Positions 1 through 5,501 of a stretch of DNA of 5,501 bases are shown piece after piece. Below the pieces are notes generated by a model. That model was not told where the DNA came from, ran no database searches, and saw only the letters and a program-made list of their open reading frames with translations. This DNA is from Allomuricauda sp. (lineage in GTDB: Bacteria; Bacteroidota; Bacteroidia; Flavobacteriales; Flavobacteriaceae): positions 1-5,501 of the forward strand of contig JANQOD010000125.1 of assembly GCA_028289745.1 (NCBI GenBank). Reading direction: 5' to 3'. The stretch's first letter is position 1; each line of letters starts with the position of its first letter. A program made the position numbers and the translations under genes.

Positions 1-848
1 TTGTAAAGGGTGCCGATGCCATCGTTGTTCTTGGTCTGCTTGCGTATATCAAGTGCCTTGGTGAGGTATTTCTCAGATTCGTCATGATCGGTCTCAAGGC
101 ACATATTACCGAGATTGTTGTAAATTCTTGCCAGAGAGAACTGGTCATTGCGCTGGTTTGCCAAGGCTTCTGCCTGCAGAAAATAGGATTTTGCCCTTGT
201 GGTGTCACCCAGTTTCAAGAATTCTCCGGCAAGATTGGGCAGGGTAACGGCCTTGAAGGGCAGCATGTTTTTTTGGGTAAAGATGGCCAATGCCTTTTCG
301 CCATAGACAATGGCTTTTTGTGAATCTCCCAATTCACCGAAGGCGGTCGACACGTTGCTGTAGCATTTGGCCATATTAATGCTGTCACCGCTGTTTTCGA
401 AATAGGCTGCACTAGTGATCAAAGTGGCCACCGAATTTCTGTATTCTCCCTTTCTTAACTGCACGGCACCCAAACTGATTCTGACCGAGGCGGCCTGGTC
501 TTGAAGGTCCAAATCATTGAACAGGTCGATTGATTTCGTAAAGTGAAACGAGGCAGAGTCCAACTCATTCTGATAAAAACTGGCCCGGCCCAGTTGATTG
601 TGGGCCTCGCTTTTTAGGGAATCATTGTCAAAAAGCAAGGCTTCCTTTGCAAACTTCTTACTCTTGGCAATATCGATACGCTCGAGCACCTTCGACAATT
701 GTACCTGAAGTTTGGCCCTATCCTCTTTCGAATCGGTTTCTTGAAGTACCGCCAGTAGACTGTCGACCGTACGTGTCTGGCCGAAGGCCTGAATCGACAT
801 CAACAGGAACAAAAAGGGGATAATGATATGCAATCGCTTGGTGGGCAT
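1..848 (-). CDS. TPR-repeat protein with signal peptide, N-terminal part (possible sensor kinase or regulator)
   Basis: An open frame runs from an ATG at 848 to the left edge without a stop, giving 282 residues of an incomplete protein. Residues 1-23 are a signal peptide (MPTKR, hydrophobic stretch, likely cleavage near AFG/QT). From about residue 78 there are tetratricopeptide repeats at roughly 78-111, 118-151, 158-191, 197-230 and 238-271; the third (YSNVSTAFGELGDSQKAIVY) is the most canonical. TPR solenoids bind proteins or peptides. In Bacteroidota, a signal peptide plus five or more such repeats is often followed by a transmembrane helix and either a histidine kinase or a LuxR-type DNA-binding domain. 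That part lies outside the window, so the function is open. The gene starts 13 nt after the START-domain gene stops and is probably the last visible member of the leftward operon. TPR call strong; signalling role inferred. Confidence 0.85.
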   Translation of the reverse strand, partial: MPTKRLHIIIPFLFLLMSIQAFGQTRTVDSLLAVLQETDSKEDRAKLQVQLSKVLERIDIAKSKKFAKEALLFDNDSLKSEAHNQLGRASFYQNELDSASFHFTKSIDLFNDLDLQDQAASVRISLGAVQLRKGEYRNSVATLITSAAYFENSGDSINMAKCYSNVSTAFGELGDSQKAIVYGEKALAIFTQKNMLPFKAVTLPNLAGEFLKLGDTTRAKSYFLQAEALANQRNDQFSLARIYNNLGNMCLETDHDESEKYLTKALDIRKQTKNNDGIGTLY

Positions 849-861
849 TACTTTAAATGTA

Positions 862-1500
862 TCAATTTTTTGCTTTATAGCACTGTCTGAGCTTTTTAAG
901 GGTCTCAAAAGGGATTTTGACCGCGTATGAACCGAGAAACAGTCCACCGGCCGTTAGCTTGGGGTTAAAACGGGCCTGTACCGTGACTTTTATCTTTTCT
1001 CCGACCTTTTCAACCTTCCATGTCGATTCAAAATCATCGATTCGAACCTGTTTTTTGCTTCTCTTGAATGTGTTGGGCGAAGAGCTAAAATGTACCATGG
1101 CCCGGTTTTCGCCACTCCACTCGGTACGTACCGAAAGACTTAGGTCACGGTCTTTATAGGGCCAAGGCGAACGACAGACTTGGTATAGATAGGCATCGCC
1201 ACCTTTCTTTATTCCTCTTGAGACGGTGCAATTGTACACCCAAAGTGGGTGTTGCGAGTAATCTGCAAAAAAGTCGAGCATGTTCTGTATGCTGCTTTCA
1301 TTCAACACGACATGGGCCCGATATTCAATGAACCCCTTTTTCGGATGCTTCTTGGTATACACTTCAATGGCGTCGGCCTTTTTGGCCAGTTCAAATTCAA
1401 GGCCTTCAAAAGAGCTTCCTTCGGTAACTGAGCTCTGTAGGGCGGATGCGGATTCAATCGATAGGCCCATATATAGCAAAAGAAAGATTGACCTGTACAT
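862..1500 (-). CDS. Secreted START-domain (StAR-related lipid transfer) protein
   Basis: This 212-residue protein has an N-terminal hydrophobic signal (residues 1 to about 20, MYRSIFLLLYMGLS) and then a single domain filling the rest. The segment WVYNCTV (87-93), the hallmark-like PWPYKDRDL (112-120), the following strand LSVRTEW, the strand pair WKVEKV / IKVTVQARFNP (161-180) and a C-terminal helix PFETLKKLRQCY (197-208) follow the START-domain order. START domains form a helix-grip cavity that binds lipids or other hydrophobic ligands; bacterial members of about 200 residues with signal peptides are known, with ligands mostly unassigned. The likely location is periplasm or outer membrane. 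It begins 10 nt after the upstream gene's stop and ends 13 nt before the TPR gene, so co-transcription is likely. Fold family fairly sure; ligand unknown. Confidence 0.8.
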   Translation of the reverse strand: MYRSIFLLLYMGLSIESASALQSSVTEGSSFEGLEFELAKKADAIEVYTKKHPKKGFIEYRAHVVLNESSIQNMLDFFADYSQHPLWVYNCTVSRGIKKGGDAYLYQVCRSPWPYKDRDLSLSVRTEWSGENRAMVHFSSSPNTFKRSKKQVRIDDFESTWKVEKVGEKIKVTVQARFNPKLTAGGLFLGSYAVKIPFETLKKLRQCYKAKN

Positions 1501-1510
1501 GGGCTGTGTC

Positions 1511-2377
1511 TTATTTGTTGATTCGATTAAAAACGGGCTTCCATTCGTTCAGTACTGTAACTCTAGAGTGAGCGGGTCGTGTTTCGGGGTGTGGGTCTTT
1601 GTGGAAAACATACCGACAAAGCTTGTTCACGATATCCTCCTTTTCCGGAATCAAATAATTTTTCAAATAACCATCGAAAAAATCATCCGGCAGCAGCCAC
1701 GACTGGGTGGCGTCAAGAAAAGGACCCATCCAATGGGCAAGGTGTTTGGGCAAGACCTCCACGTCCAGACCGGCCTCGATTTCATAATGGGTTCCACCCT
1801 TCAAAGGCCGTAGATAAAGTGCACTGCGGTAGGTGCTCACTCCCTTTAGGCCAACGGCCAATGATTCATATCGATTATGGGTTTTTATTGAAAGAACGGC
1901 CAATATGACCGGAGCACCGATATGGGGACCGATCCATCGACAAAGTAGCCGCCCTGCCTGGGATATCGATTTAGACCTTTTTTGTAGTTCTTGGTTGAGC
2001 AAGTGGGGAAATACCTTTGCCTGTAAAAAAAGCAGTCCAAGACTTTTATGGCCTTTCTTGCTTCGGGCATGGTTCAATAATTCCAACAGGTCTTTTTTCA
2101 GATGAGGAGCGGCCGATGGGAATACCGATGGTTGCCATGATGGTATTTCCACTTCATTTTCAATGATTTTCTCAAACTTTAGCACCTTAAGATGAATGCT
2201 TTTGTGAAACAGGGGAAGCCCTGTGAACCGATTTTCCATACAGTGGATGAGGGCATCAAAACTCTTTGTCGCCTCGGTTTCTAGTTTTAGATGCCTTAAT
2301 TCTTCAAAATTGACGGTGTGTTTCACGTTTTTTGGCTGTGGTTGAAAAATACGGTGGTTGCACAAAGATCTTCTCAC
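1511..2377 (-). CDS. Hypothetical protein, no family recognised; non-ATG start likely
   Basis: I do not recognise this protein. The frame is open back to an ATG at 2461, but that start would overlap the upstream gene by 83 nt and add an Arg-rich segment that looks like an out-of-frame shadow. The upstream gene ends with TAA at 2381-2379. Two better starts follow: GTG at 2377 (288 aa, chosen) and TTG at 2365 (284 aa), the latter preceded by a purine-rich AAGGTGAGAAG. There is no signal peptide or clear membrane segment, so a cytoplasmic location is likely, unlike its neighbours. The middle has a helical part (HLKKDLLELLNHAR, 92-105; LLNQELQKRSKSI, 126-138), and residues about 155-208 look strand-rich (APVILAVLSI, YRSALYLRPLKGG, HYEIEAGLDVEVL). 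It is rich in His and basic residues. It ends 10 nt before the START-domain gene. Confidence 0.6.
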   Translation of the reverse strand: MRRSLCNHRIFQPQPKNVKHTVNFEELRHLKLETEATKSFDALIHCMENRFTGLPLFHKSIHLKVLKFEKIIENEVEIPSWQPSVFPSAAPHLKKDLLELLNHARSKKGHKSLGLLFLQAKVFPHLLNQELQKRSKSISQAGRLLCRWIGPHIGAPVILAVLSIKTHNRYESLAVGLKGVSTYRSALYLRPLKGGTHYEIEAGLDVEVLPKHLAHWMGPFLDATQSWLLPDDFFDGYLKNYLIPEKEDIVNKLCRYVFHKDPHPETRPAHSRVTVLNEWKPVFNRINK

Positions 2378-2380
2378 CTT
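2366..2380 (-). promoter_or_regulatory. Candidate ribosome binding site choosing a TTG or GTG start
   Basis: Read on the minus strand, AAGGTGAGAAG lies directly at the stop of the cysteine-rich secreted protein gene and just before a TTG at 2365. It resembles a Shine-Dalgarno core (AAGGTGA versus AAGGAGG) with a plausible distance to the TTG. The GTG inside it (2377) is the other possible start. Bacteroidota genes often lack strong Shine-Dalgarno sequences, so this only argues for a start after the upstream stop rather than at 2461. Confidence 0.3.
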
Positions 2381-3212
2381 ATTGGGTGCAGTTCGAGCAG
2401 GCCGAACATGACGAAGCCACCTCCGATTCAAGTTTTTGCGAATAAGTCTGTATTTCTGCATAGAATATGCGGGTATCGCTTGCCCTGTACATTCTTGATT
2501 TCAGGTCTCTCAGATAGGTATCGCTTAGGCAACTTGATGCTTTGATATGGTTTAGGGCATAGTCGATGGTCTTATCCATCCAGTCCCAAGGGTACCCTTC
2601 ATATGCCCCCAGTTCCAAACTGTTGACCAGTTTGCCCAGCCCCAAAAGGGTATGACAATTTATACCACCTGCCGTGGAACTTGAACCTTCTCCGAACACA
2701 TAGTATACACGATGTCCGACTATGGTAAAGGCAATCGCCGTGTACTTTGCTGATTTTTTGGGCTGGTATTTGAAGGTATAGGTATTCGAAAGTTGTGCTG
2801 GCTGCCAATCAAAAACCCCTGAACTGCTCCCTGATTTGCCGACCAGACCAATATTGCCATTATAGGTGTACTCTTGATAGCCGGGTATTTTTAGTACATT
2901 GTTCGAAGCCATGACATCTGCGATGCCCCATTTATAGCCACAGGGGGTACGGCAACTTACACATTGCAAGGTGACATCGAAGGTCTCACCCGGTTGAAGA
3001 AGGGCGAGGTCTTTTGAAAATGTCCAACGAATCTCATACGATCCCACGCAGCCCGTGCGGTATGTTCGATTGAAAATAGCGGTTCCGCCATTTTTGTTGG
3101 CGCTCAGTTCAACATAAGGGTCATTTTTTCGCTCGTGCACCACTTCAATGTATCCGATGGATTGTCCCATCAAAAAAAGTGGGCATAACAGAAGAAATAT
3201 GGTTTTTTTCAT
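2379..3212 (-). CDS. Secreted cysteine-rich protein, first gene of leftward operon
   Basis: This 277-residue protein begins with a signal peptide (MKKTIFLLLCPLFLMGQS, cleavage likely near residue 16-18). The mature part has nine cysteines: 55, 84, 87, 91, 186, 228, 269, 272 and 275. Residues 35-91 are a probable beta-rich block with G54-C55, S58-Y59, W63, F65, D68, L72, G75, T77 and C91. The same pattern occurs in the protein starting at 4989, so the two are distant homologs. Residues 157-175 (YTAIAFTIVGHRVYYVFGE) match a second shared segment. From about 190 the protein becomes helical (WMDKTIDYALNHIK, TYLRDLKSRMYRAS), and it ends in SCSACSNCTQ, a C-x2-C-x2-C cluster. I do not recognise a named family. 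A Bacteroidota-type promoter lies just upstream. Start at 3212 is supported by the signal peptide. Function unknown; periplasmic or exported. Confidence 0.8.
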   Translation of the reverse strand: MKKTIFLLLCPLFLMGQSIGYIEVVHERKNDPYVELSANKNGGTAIFNRTYRTGCVGSYEIRWTFSKDLALLQPGETFDVTLQCVSCRTPCGYKWGIADVMASNNVLKIPGYQEYTYNGNIGLVGKSGSSSGVFDWQPAQLSNTYTFKYQPKKSAKYTAIAFTIVGHRVYYVFGEGSSSTAGGINCHTLLGLGKLVNSLELGAYEGYPWDWMDKTIDYALNHIKASSCLSDTYLRDLKSRMYRASDTRIFYAEIQTYSQKLESEVASSCSACSNCTQ

Positions 3213-3237
3213 GGCTGCTGGCTTTTATTGTTATGGT

Positions 3238-3268
3238 CAAACCTACCAGCCTTTCATTTTCAAACAAA
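3238..3268 (-). promoter_or_regulatory. Bacteroidota-type promoter of the leftward operon
   Basis: On the minus strand, TAGGTTTG (3245-3238) is an exact match to the Bacteroidota -7 consensus TAnnTTTG. A TTTG at 3268-3265 lies 19 nt upstream, as expected for the -33 element; a second TTTG (3264-3261) is 15 nt away and less well placed. Transcription would start near 3231 and leave a leader of roughly 20 nt before the ATG at 3212. The -33 element overlaps one arm of the inverted repeat. Confidence 0.65.
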
Positions 3269-3287
3269 TACCTAACATTAGGTATTT
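3266..3287. promoter_or_regulatory. Perfect inverted repeat, candidate operator
   Basis: Arms AAATACCTAA (3266-3275) and TTAGGTATTT (3278-3287) are exact reverse complements of 10 bp, separated by only CA. The total of 22 bp and the two-fold symmetry fit a binding site for a dimeric regulator. One arm overlaps the -33 TTTG of the leftward promoter, and the site is 54 nt before the rightward start codon, so one protein could control both operons. It is followed on the plus strand by nine T, but a 2-nt loop and an AT-rich stem make a terminator unlikely. No regulator gene is visible in the window. Confidence 0.6.
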
Positions 3288-3341
3288 TTTTTTGGGATGT
3301 ATTCCAATAGCTTGCGGTTAACCACTAATAATCAAGTAATT

Positions 3342-3917
3342 ATGAAAGTCCTGAAACCACTTTTTTGCCTTATCCTGGTATTGCCCCTATGGGGCTGTGA
3401 AGAGCTGGAAGAGCTGTTGGAAGAAGAATTTGATGTCAACGTGTCGTTCAATCGTCAAATACACATTGATATACAACCCACGGGTGATCCAACAGAAGCG
3501 GTCAACTTTTCTGAAAGTGCGGTGATAAACCTGACCAATGCACCTGAACTTGACGAGTTTCGTGAAACCAATAATAGAACAGAGGTAACCGCCATTAACA
3601 TCAATAGAATACGGTACTTCTATAAAGATGTGGCCGGCAATGAAAATACAGTAGTGGCTGCAGAATTTCAAATTCCCCTGATAGTGGCGGCGCCGGATGT
3701 TTTTGGCACACCGCAAGTAAACTTGTTCGAGGCGGCAACAACCCCCAATCCTAATATTATCGATGGAGACTTCACCAATATCAATAGTCTATTGAATAAT
3801 CTGACAGGGTTTAGCACCCTTGAACTTGAATATGTGGGAAGTGTATCTGACAACCCAATCGAATTTACTGTTGATGTTACCATAGATGCTACCCTGACCC
3901 TAGAAATTCAAGTATAA
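3342..3917 (+). CDS. Acidic surface-type lipoprotein, paralog 1
   Basis: This 191-residue protein starts at the ATG at 3342, because that places a standard lipoprotein signal directly at the N-terminus; an in-frame ATG at 3297 would add 15 polar residues before it. The lipobox is LPLWGC with Cys19 as the lipidated residue (Trp at -2 is uncommon). It is followed by a strongly acidic tether, EELEELLEEEFD (20-31), similar to but not identical with the acidic lipoprotein export signals that send Bacteroidota lipoproteins to the cell surface. The rest looks beta-rich, with a central segment INRIRYFYKDVAGNE (87-101) and a strand-rich C-terminus FTVDVTIDATLTLEI (175-189). It is clearly paralogous to the next gene and lies 10 nt before it. 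No domain family recognised; the binding partner or function is unknown. Probably an outer-membrane lipoprotein. Confidence 0.85.
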   Translation: MKVLKPLFCLILVLPLWGCEELEELLEEEFDVNVSFNRQIHIDIQPTGDPTEAVNFSESAVINLTNAPELDEFRETNNRTEVTAININRIRYFYKDVAGNENTVVAAEFQIPLIVAAPDVFGTPQVNLFEAATTPNPNIIDGDFTNINSLLNNLTGFSTLELEYVGSVSDNPIEFTVDVTIDATLTLEIQV

Positions 3918-4025
3918 ATAATCGATCATGAAAAAAACAAAACCACTCTTTTTCTGCTTTTTTCTTTTGTTGCCCCTATTGGGCTGTGAAGAATTGGAAG
4001 AGTTGATAGAGGAAGAATTTGATGT
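3381..4025 (+). repeat. Diverged tandem duplication at lipoprotein signal and tether
   Basis: The 56 nt at 3381-3436 and at 3970-4025 match at 49 positions (87.5%) without gaps. They encode the end of the signal peptide, the lipobox Cys and the acidic tether of the two paralogous lipoproteins. Most of the seven differences look like third-position changes. Outside this block the DNA similarity falls sharply, apart from moderate similarity in the central NRIRY block. The span given covers both copies and the unrelated sequence between them. Confidence 0.7.
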
Positions 4026-4518
4026 GTCCCTGACATTTGAAGGTGATTTGAACATAACCAGTAGATCGTCCGTAAGCGACATTTCCGATCCGATATCCAT
4101 AAGAACGGAAACCGCAAGTTATAACATCGCTGCCGACCCCGAGGTTGCTGAGGTGATAGGTGACAACAGTGAGGTCAAGAAAATCAAGATAAACAGAATA
4201 AGATACTCCTATATCGATTTTGAAGGAAACGAAGAAGCCGTTGTTGTTGAAGGTGGATTCTCATTTAGACTCATAAACAATATTGAAAGGACCATTCCGA
4301 TCACCGATACCGGTGTCAACGTTGCCGAAGCCGATTTCAGAAATGATGTTTTTACCATTGAAGAGGGTTTTGGTTCGATCGAAGAAGGATTCAATGAAAA
4401 TTTCCAAACAGTTTTGATAAGCTATTTTGGTACCCTTTCCCATAATCCGGTCGATTTTAAAGTGGGCATCACGGTTGATGTAACCGTGACCATAAAACCT
4501 GATGTAGACAATTTCTAA
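3928..4518 (+). CDS. Acidic surface-type lipoprotein, paralog 2
   Basis: This 196-residue protein has the signal MKKTKPLFFCFFLLLPLLGC with Cys20 in a good lipobox (LLGC), then the acidic tether EELEELIEEEFDV, 13 of 14 residues identical to the preceding paralog when the Cys is included. The central block from I86 to V106 matches I85-V105 of paralog 1 at 14 of 21 positions (core INRIRYxYxDxxGNE), and both end in repeated Val/Thr strands (here VGITVDVTVTIK, 179-190). Between these blocks the two proteins differ widely. The region 141-160 has a doubled IEEGF element. The predicted place is the outer membrane, probably facing outwards. The gene arose by tandem duplication and is probably translated from the same mRNA as its neighbours (gaps 10 and 11 nt). 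No known family recognised. Confidence 0.85.
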   Translation: MKKTKPLFFCFFLLLPLLGCEELEELIEEEFDVSLTFEGDLNITSRSSVSDISDPISIRTETASYNIAADPEVAEVIGDNSEVKKIKINRIRYSYIDFEGNEEAVVVEGGFSFRLINNIERTIPITDTGVNVAEADFRNDVFTIEEGFGSIEEGFNENFQTVLISYFGTLSHNPVDFKVGITVDVTVTIKPDVDNF

Positions 4519-4529
4519 GTAGGCAGATC

Positions 4530-4970
4530 ATGAAAACGACGAGTATAAACAGAAGATTTCTACTGGCAGTTTTGCTGGTGTTTCTGTCCTTTTCCTGTGA
4601 AGAGGAAGAAGATTTGGACAACCCTACCGAAGCACAGTTTTTTGCCTCATTTTTGAATAATGGGGCCAACAATTGTAATGAGGCCAGACTTACCTTTAAC
4701 TTTTTGATCACTTACCCTGATGGAGACCAAGAATCATTTGATCTTGCGCCAACCGAGCAAGCAGATCGCTCATTGGGCTTGGTCCGTGATGGCGAATCAA
4801 TTAATGTAAAGATATTTTTCCCGTCTTCTGAAGAAGCCATTGCAGAGGCAAATATTCCGTTCATTTTCAATGAAGTTTCAGATGATGAATTGGCAGCCCC
4901 CGGCAATGAACTTATGGTGTTTTATTGCCATAGCTTGACCAACGGTATTCGGTGGGATATTTTCTATTAA
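4530..4970 (+). CDS. Small acidic lipoprotein, third of the cluster
   Basis: This 146-residue protein has a signal peptide (MKTTSINRRFLLAVLLVFLSFS) ending in a degenerate lipobox with Cys23, followed at once by EEEEDLD. The acidic tether resembles those of the two preceding lipoproteins, but the rest shows no visible similarity to them. The mature part has two further cysteines, Cys49 and Cys133, which could form one disulfide joining the two ends of the domain. Likely strands are RLTFNFLITYP (53-63), INVKIFFP (91-98), and LMVFYCH and IRWDIFY at the C-terminus. The compact beta-rich domain of about 115 residues has no family I recognise. It starts 11 nt after paralog 2 and ends 18 nt before the next gene, so it is part of the rightward operon. 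Outer-membrane lipoprotein by inference. Confidence 0.82.
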   Translation: MKTTSINRRFLLAVLLVFLSFSCEEEEDLDNPTEAQFFASFLNNGANNCNEARLTFNFLITYPDGDQESFDLAPTEQADRSLGLVRDGESINVKIFFPSSEEAIAEANIPFIFNEVSDDELAAPGNELMVFYCHSLTNGIRWDIFY

Positions 4971-4988
4971 AACAAAACCTTGAAGATC

Positions 4989-5501
4989 ATGAATAAACTG
5001 ACAATGCTTACAGTACTCCTCTTTTTTGCCGTAACGGTTACGGCCCAATCCGATAATTTACGACTTGCCTCAATTGATAAAGGCCTAGCTTATTATAGTT
5101 ACTATGAGACCAAAAAACGGGAACCGATATCCGTTCAGGCCGATAGTAAGGGAGGTAGGGTAGAAACATATTTAAAATTAAATGACGGCTGTACCGAATC
5201 TTATGCGTTTTCATGGTCGTTTGATTCAGATATTTCCACGTTAAGAGTGGGGCAGACCGTAAACGCCACAATATCGGCCAATCGAACTTCGGGGAACTGT
5301 TATAACAATAGTGCCAAGGTCACCATTGGCGGTACTAGTACTGGCTCCGCATTGTTGAGGGATAAGAAGTCAGGTTTTGCGGGTATTGAAATTGGCGGCA
5401 CTAATTATGCATATGCCCTGGGAGGCTCCAATTTGCCGAGGTCAAGTCGTTTCTCCATCAAAATCGGTTTGTCAAGTATTCCTGATGAAGCCTTTTTCAC
5501 T
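4989..5501 (+). CDS. Secreted protein, homolog of the protein at 2379-3212, 3' end outside window
   Basis: The frame opens at ATG 4989 and is still open at the right edge after 171 codons. Residues 1-20 are a signal peptide (MNKLTMLTVLLFFAVTVTAQ) with a typical Bacteroidota cleavage before or at Gln20. Residues 48-104 align without gaps to residues 35-91 of the cysteine-rich secreted protein of the leftward operon, with 15 of 57 identities, including C68 and C104, S71-Y72, W76, F78, D81, L85, G88 and T90. A second shared segment is GFAGIEIGGTNYAYALGG (129-146). The two mature cysteines may form a disulfide that closes the block. Unlike its homolog, it lacks the C-x2-C-x3-C run before the last cysteine. 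The family is not recognised and the C-terminal part is unseen. It follows the third lipoprotein by 18 nt and is probably co-transcribed with it. Confidence 0.8.
   Translation, partial: MNKLTMLTVLLFFAVTVTAQSDNLRLASIDKGLAYYSYYETKKREPISVQADSKGGRVETYLKLNDGCTESYAFSWSFDSDISTLRVGQTVNATISANRTSGNCYNNSAKVTIGGTSTGSALLRDKKSGFAGIEIGGTNYAYALGGSNLPRSSRFSIKIGLSSIPDEAFFT

Larger units (their letters stand above)
3213..3341. other. Divergent intergenic region between the two operons
   Basis: The 129 nt separate the start codons of the two divergent operons. They hold a strong-looking leftward promoter (3238-3268), a perfect inverted repeat (3266-3287), a run of nine T (3285-3293) and a short GGTTAACC palindrome (3316-3323). 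I found no good TAnnTTTG match reading rightward; the nearest is the poor TAGCTTGC at 3308-3315, so the rightward promoter is not assigned. The region is AT-rich compared with the genes around it. Confidence 0.7.

Noticed and set aside
1280..1813. 177-codon open frame on the plus strand
   Set aside because: It lies opposite two well-supported minus-strand genes, spans their junction, and its translation shows no domain or secretion signal of its own.
2378..2461. ATG at 2461 as the start of the hypothetical protein gene
   Set aside because: It would overlap the upstream gene by 83 nt, and the added residues are Arg-rich and look like an out-of-frame reading of the neighbour's C-terminus. GTG 2377 or TTG 2365 avoids any overlap.
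3266..3293. Inverted repeat plus T-run as a rho-independent terminator
   Set aside because: The loop would be only 2 nt, the stem is AT-rich, and no gene reads into it from the left on the plus strand.
3308..3315. TAGCTTGC as the rightward -7 promoter element
   Set aside because: It matches TAnnTTTG poorly in the second half, and the nearest upstream TTTG is only 13 nt away, too close for the usual spacing.
3316..3323. GGTTAACC palindrome as a second operator
   Set aside because: Eight bases of symmetry are common by chance and the symmetry does not extend outward.
3297..3341. In-frame ATG at 3297 as the start of lipoprotein paralog 1
   Set aside because: It would place 15 polar residues before a complete lipoprotein signal peptide that starts at 3342 and matches the paralog's N-terminus.

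Overview
The window looks like a chromosomal segment of a marine-type flavobacterium (Bacteroidota, Flavobacteriaceae). Three things point there: a promoter of the Bacteroidota type (TTTG, then TAnnTTTG) rather than the usual -35/-10; short tight operons starting with MKK/MNK signal peptides, some cleaved before Gln; and lipoproteins with a run of acidic residues right after the lipidated Cys, as in Bacteroidota surface lipoproteins. The genus cannot be fixed from this sequence. No RNA genes, insertion sequences, CRISPR arrays or other mobile features are visible.

The layout is two divergent operons around one 129-nt intergenic region (3213-3341). Leftward, in transcription order: a cysteine-rich secreted protein (3212-2379), an unrecognised cytoplasmic-looking protein (about 2377-1511), a secreted START-domain protein (1500-862), and the N-terminal part of a TPR protein with a signal peptide (848 to beyond the left edge). 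Gaps between genes are about 1 to 13 nt. Rightward: two paralogous acidic lipoproteins (3342-3917 and 3928-4518), a third unrelated acidic lipoprotein (4530-4970), and a secreted protein cut by the right edge (4989-5501). Gaps are 10, 11 and 18 nt.

The most interesting point is that the first gene of the leftward operon and the fourth gene of the rightward operon encode distant homologs. They share an ungapped cysteine-bracketed block of 57 residues with the pattern G-C-x2-S-Y-x3-W-x-F-x2-D-x3-L-x2-G-x-T. The two operons therefore look like one functional locus for the cell envelope or surface. A perfect 10-bp inverted repeat with a 2-bp spacer sits between them and overlaps the -33 element of the leftward promoter, so it is a good operator candidate.

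None of the secreted proteins except the START and TPR ones can be given a family from sequence alone. A joint role (surface-exposed lipoproteins, secreted cysteine-bracketed domain, lipid-binding START protein, TPR signalling or scaffold protein) is inference from gene order, and no biochemical function is claimed.
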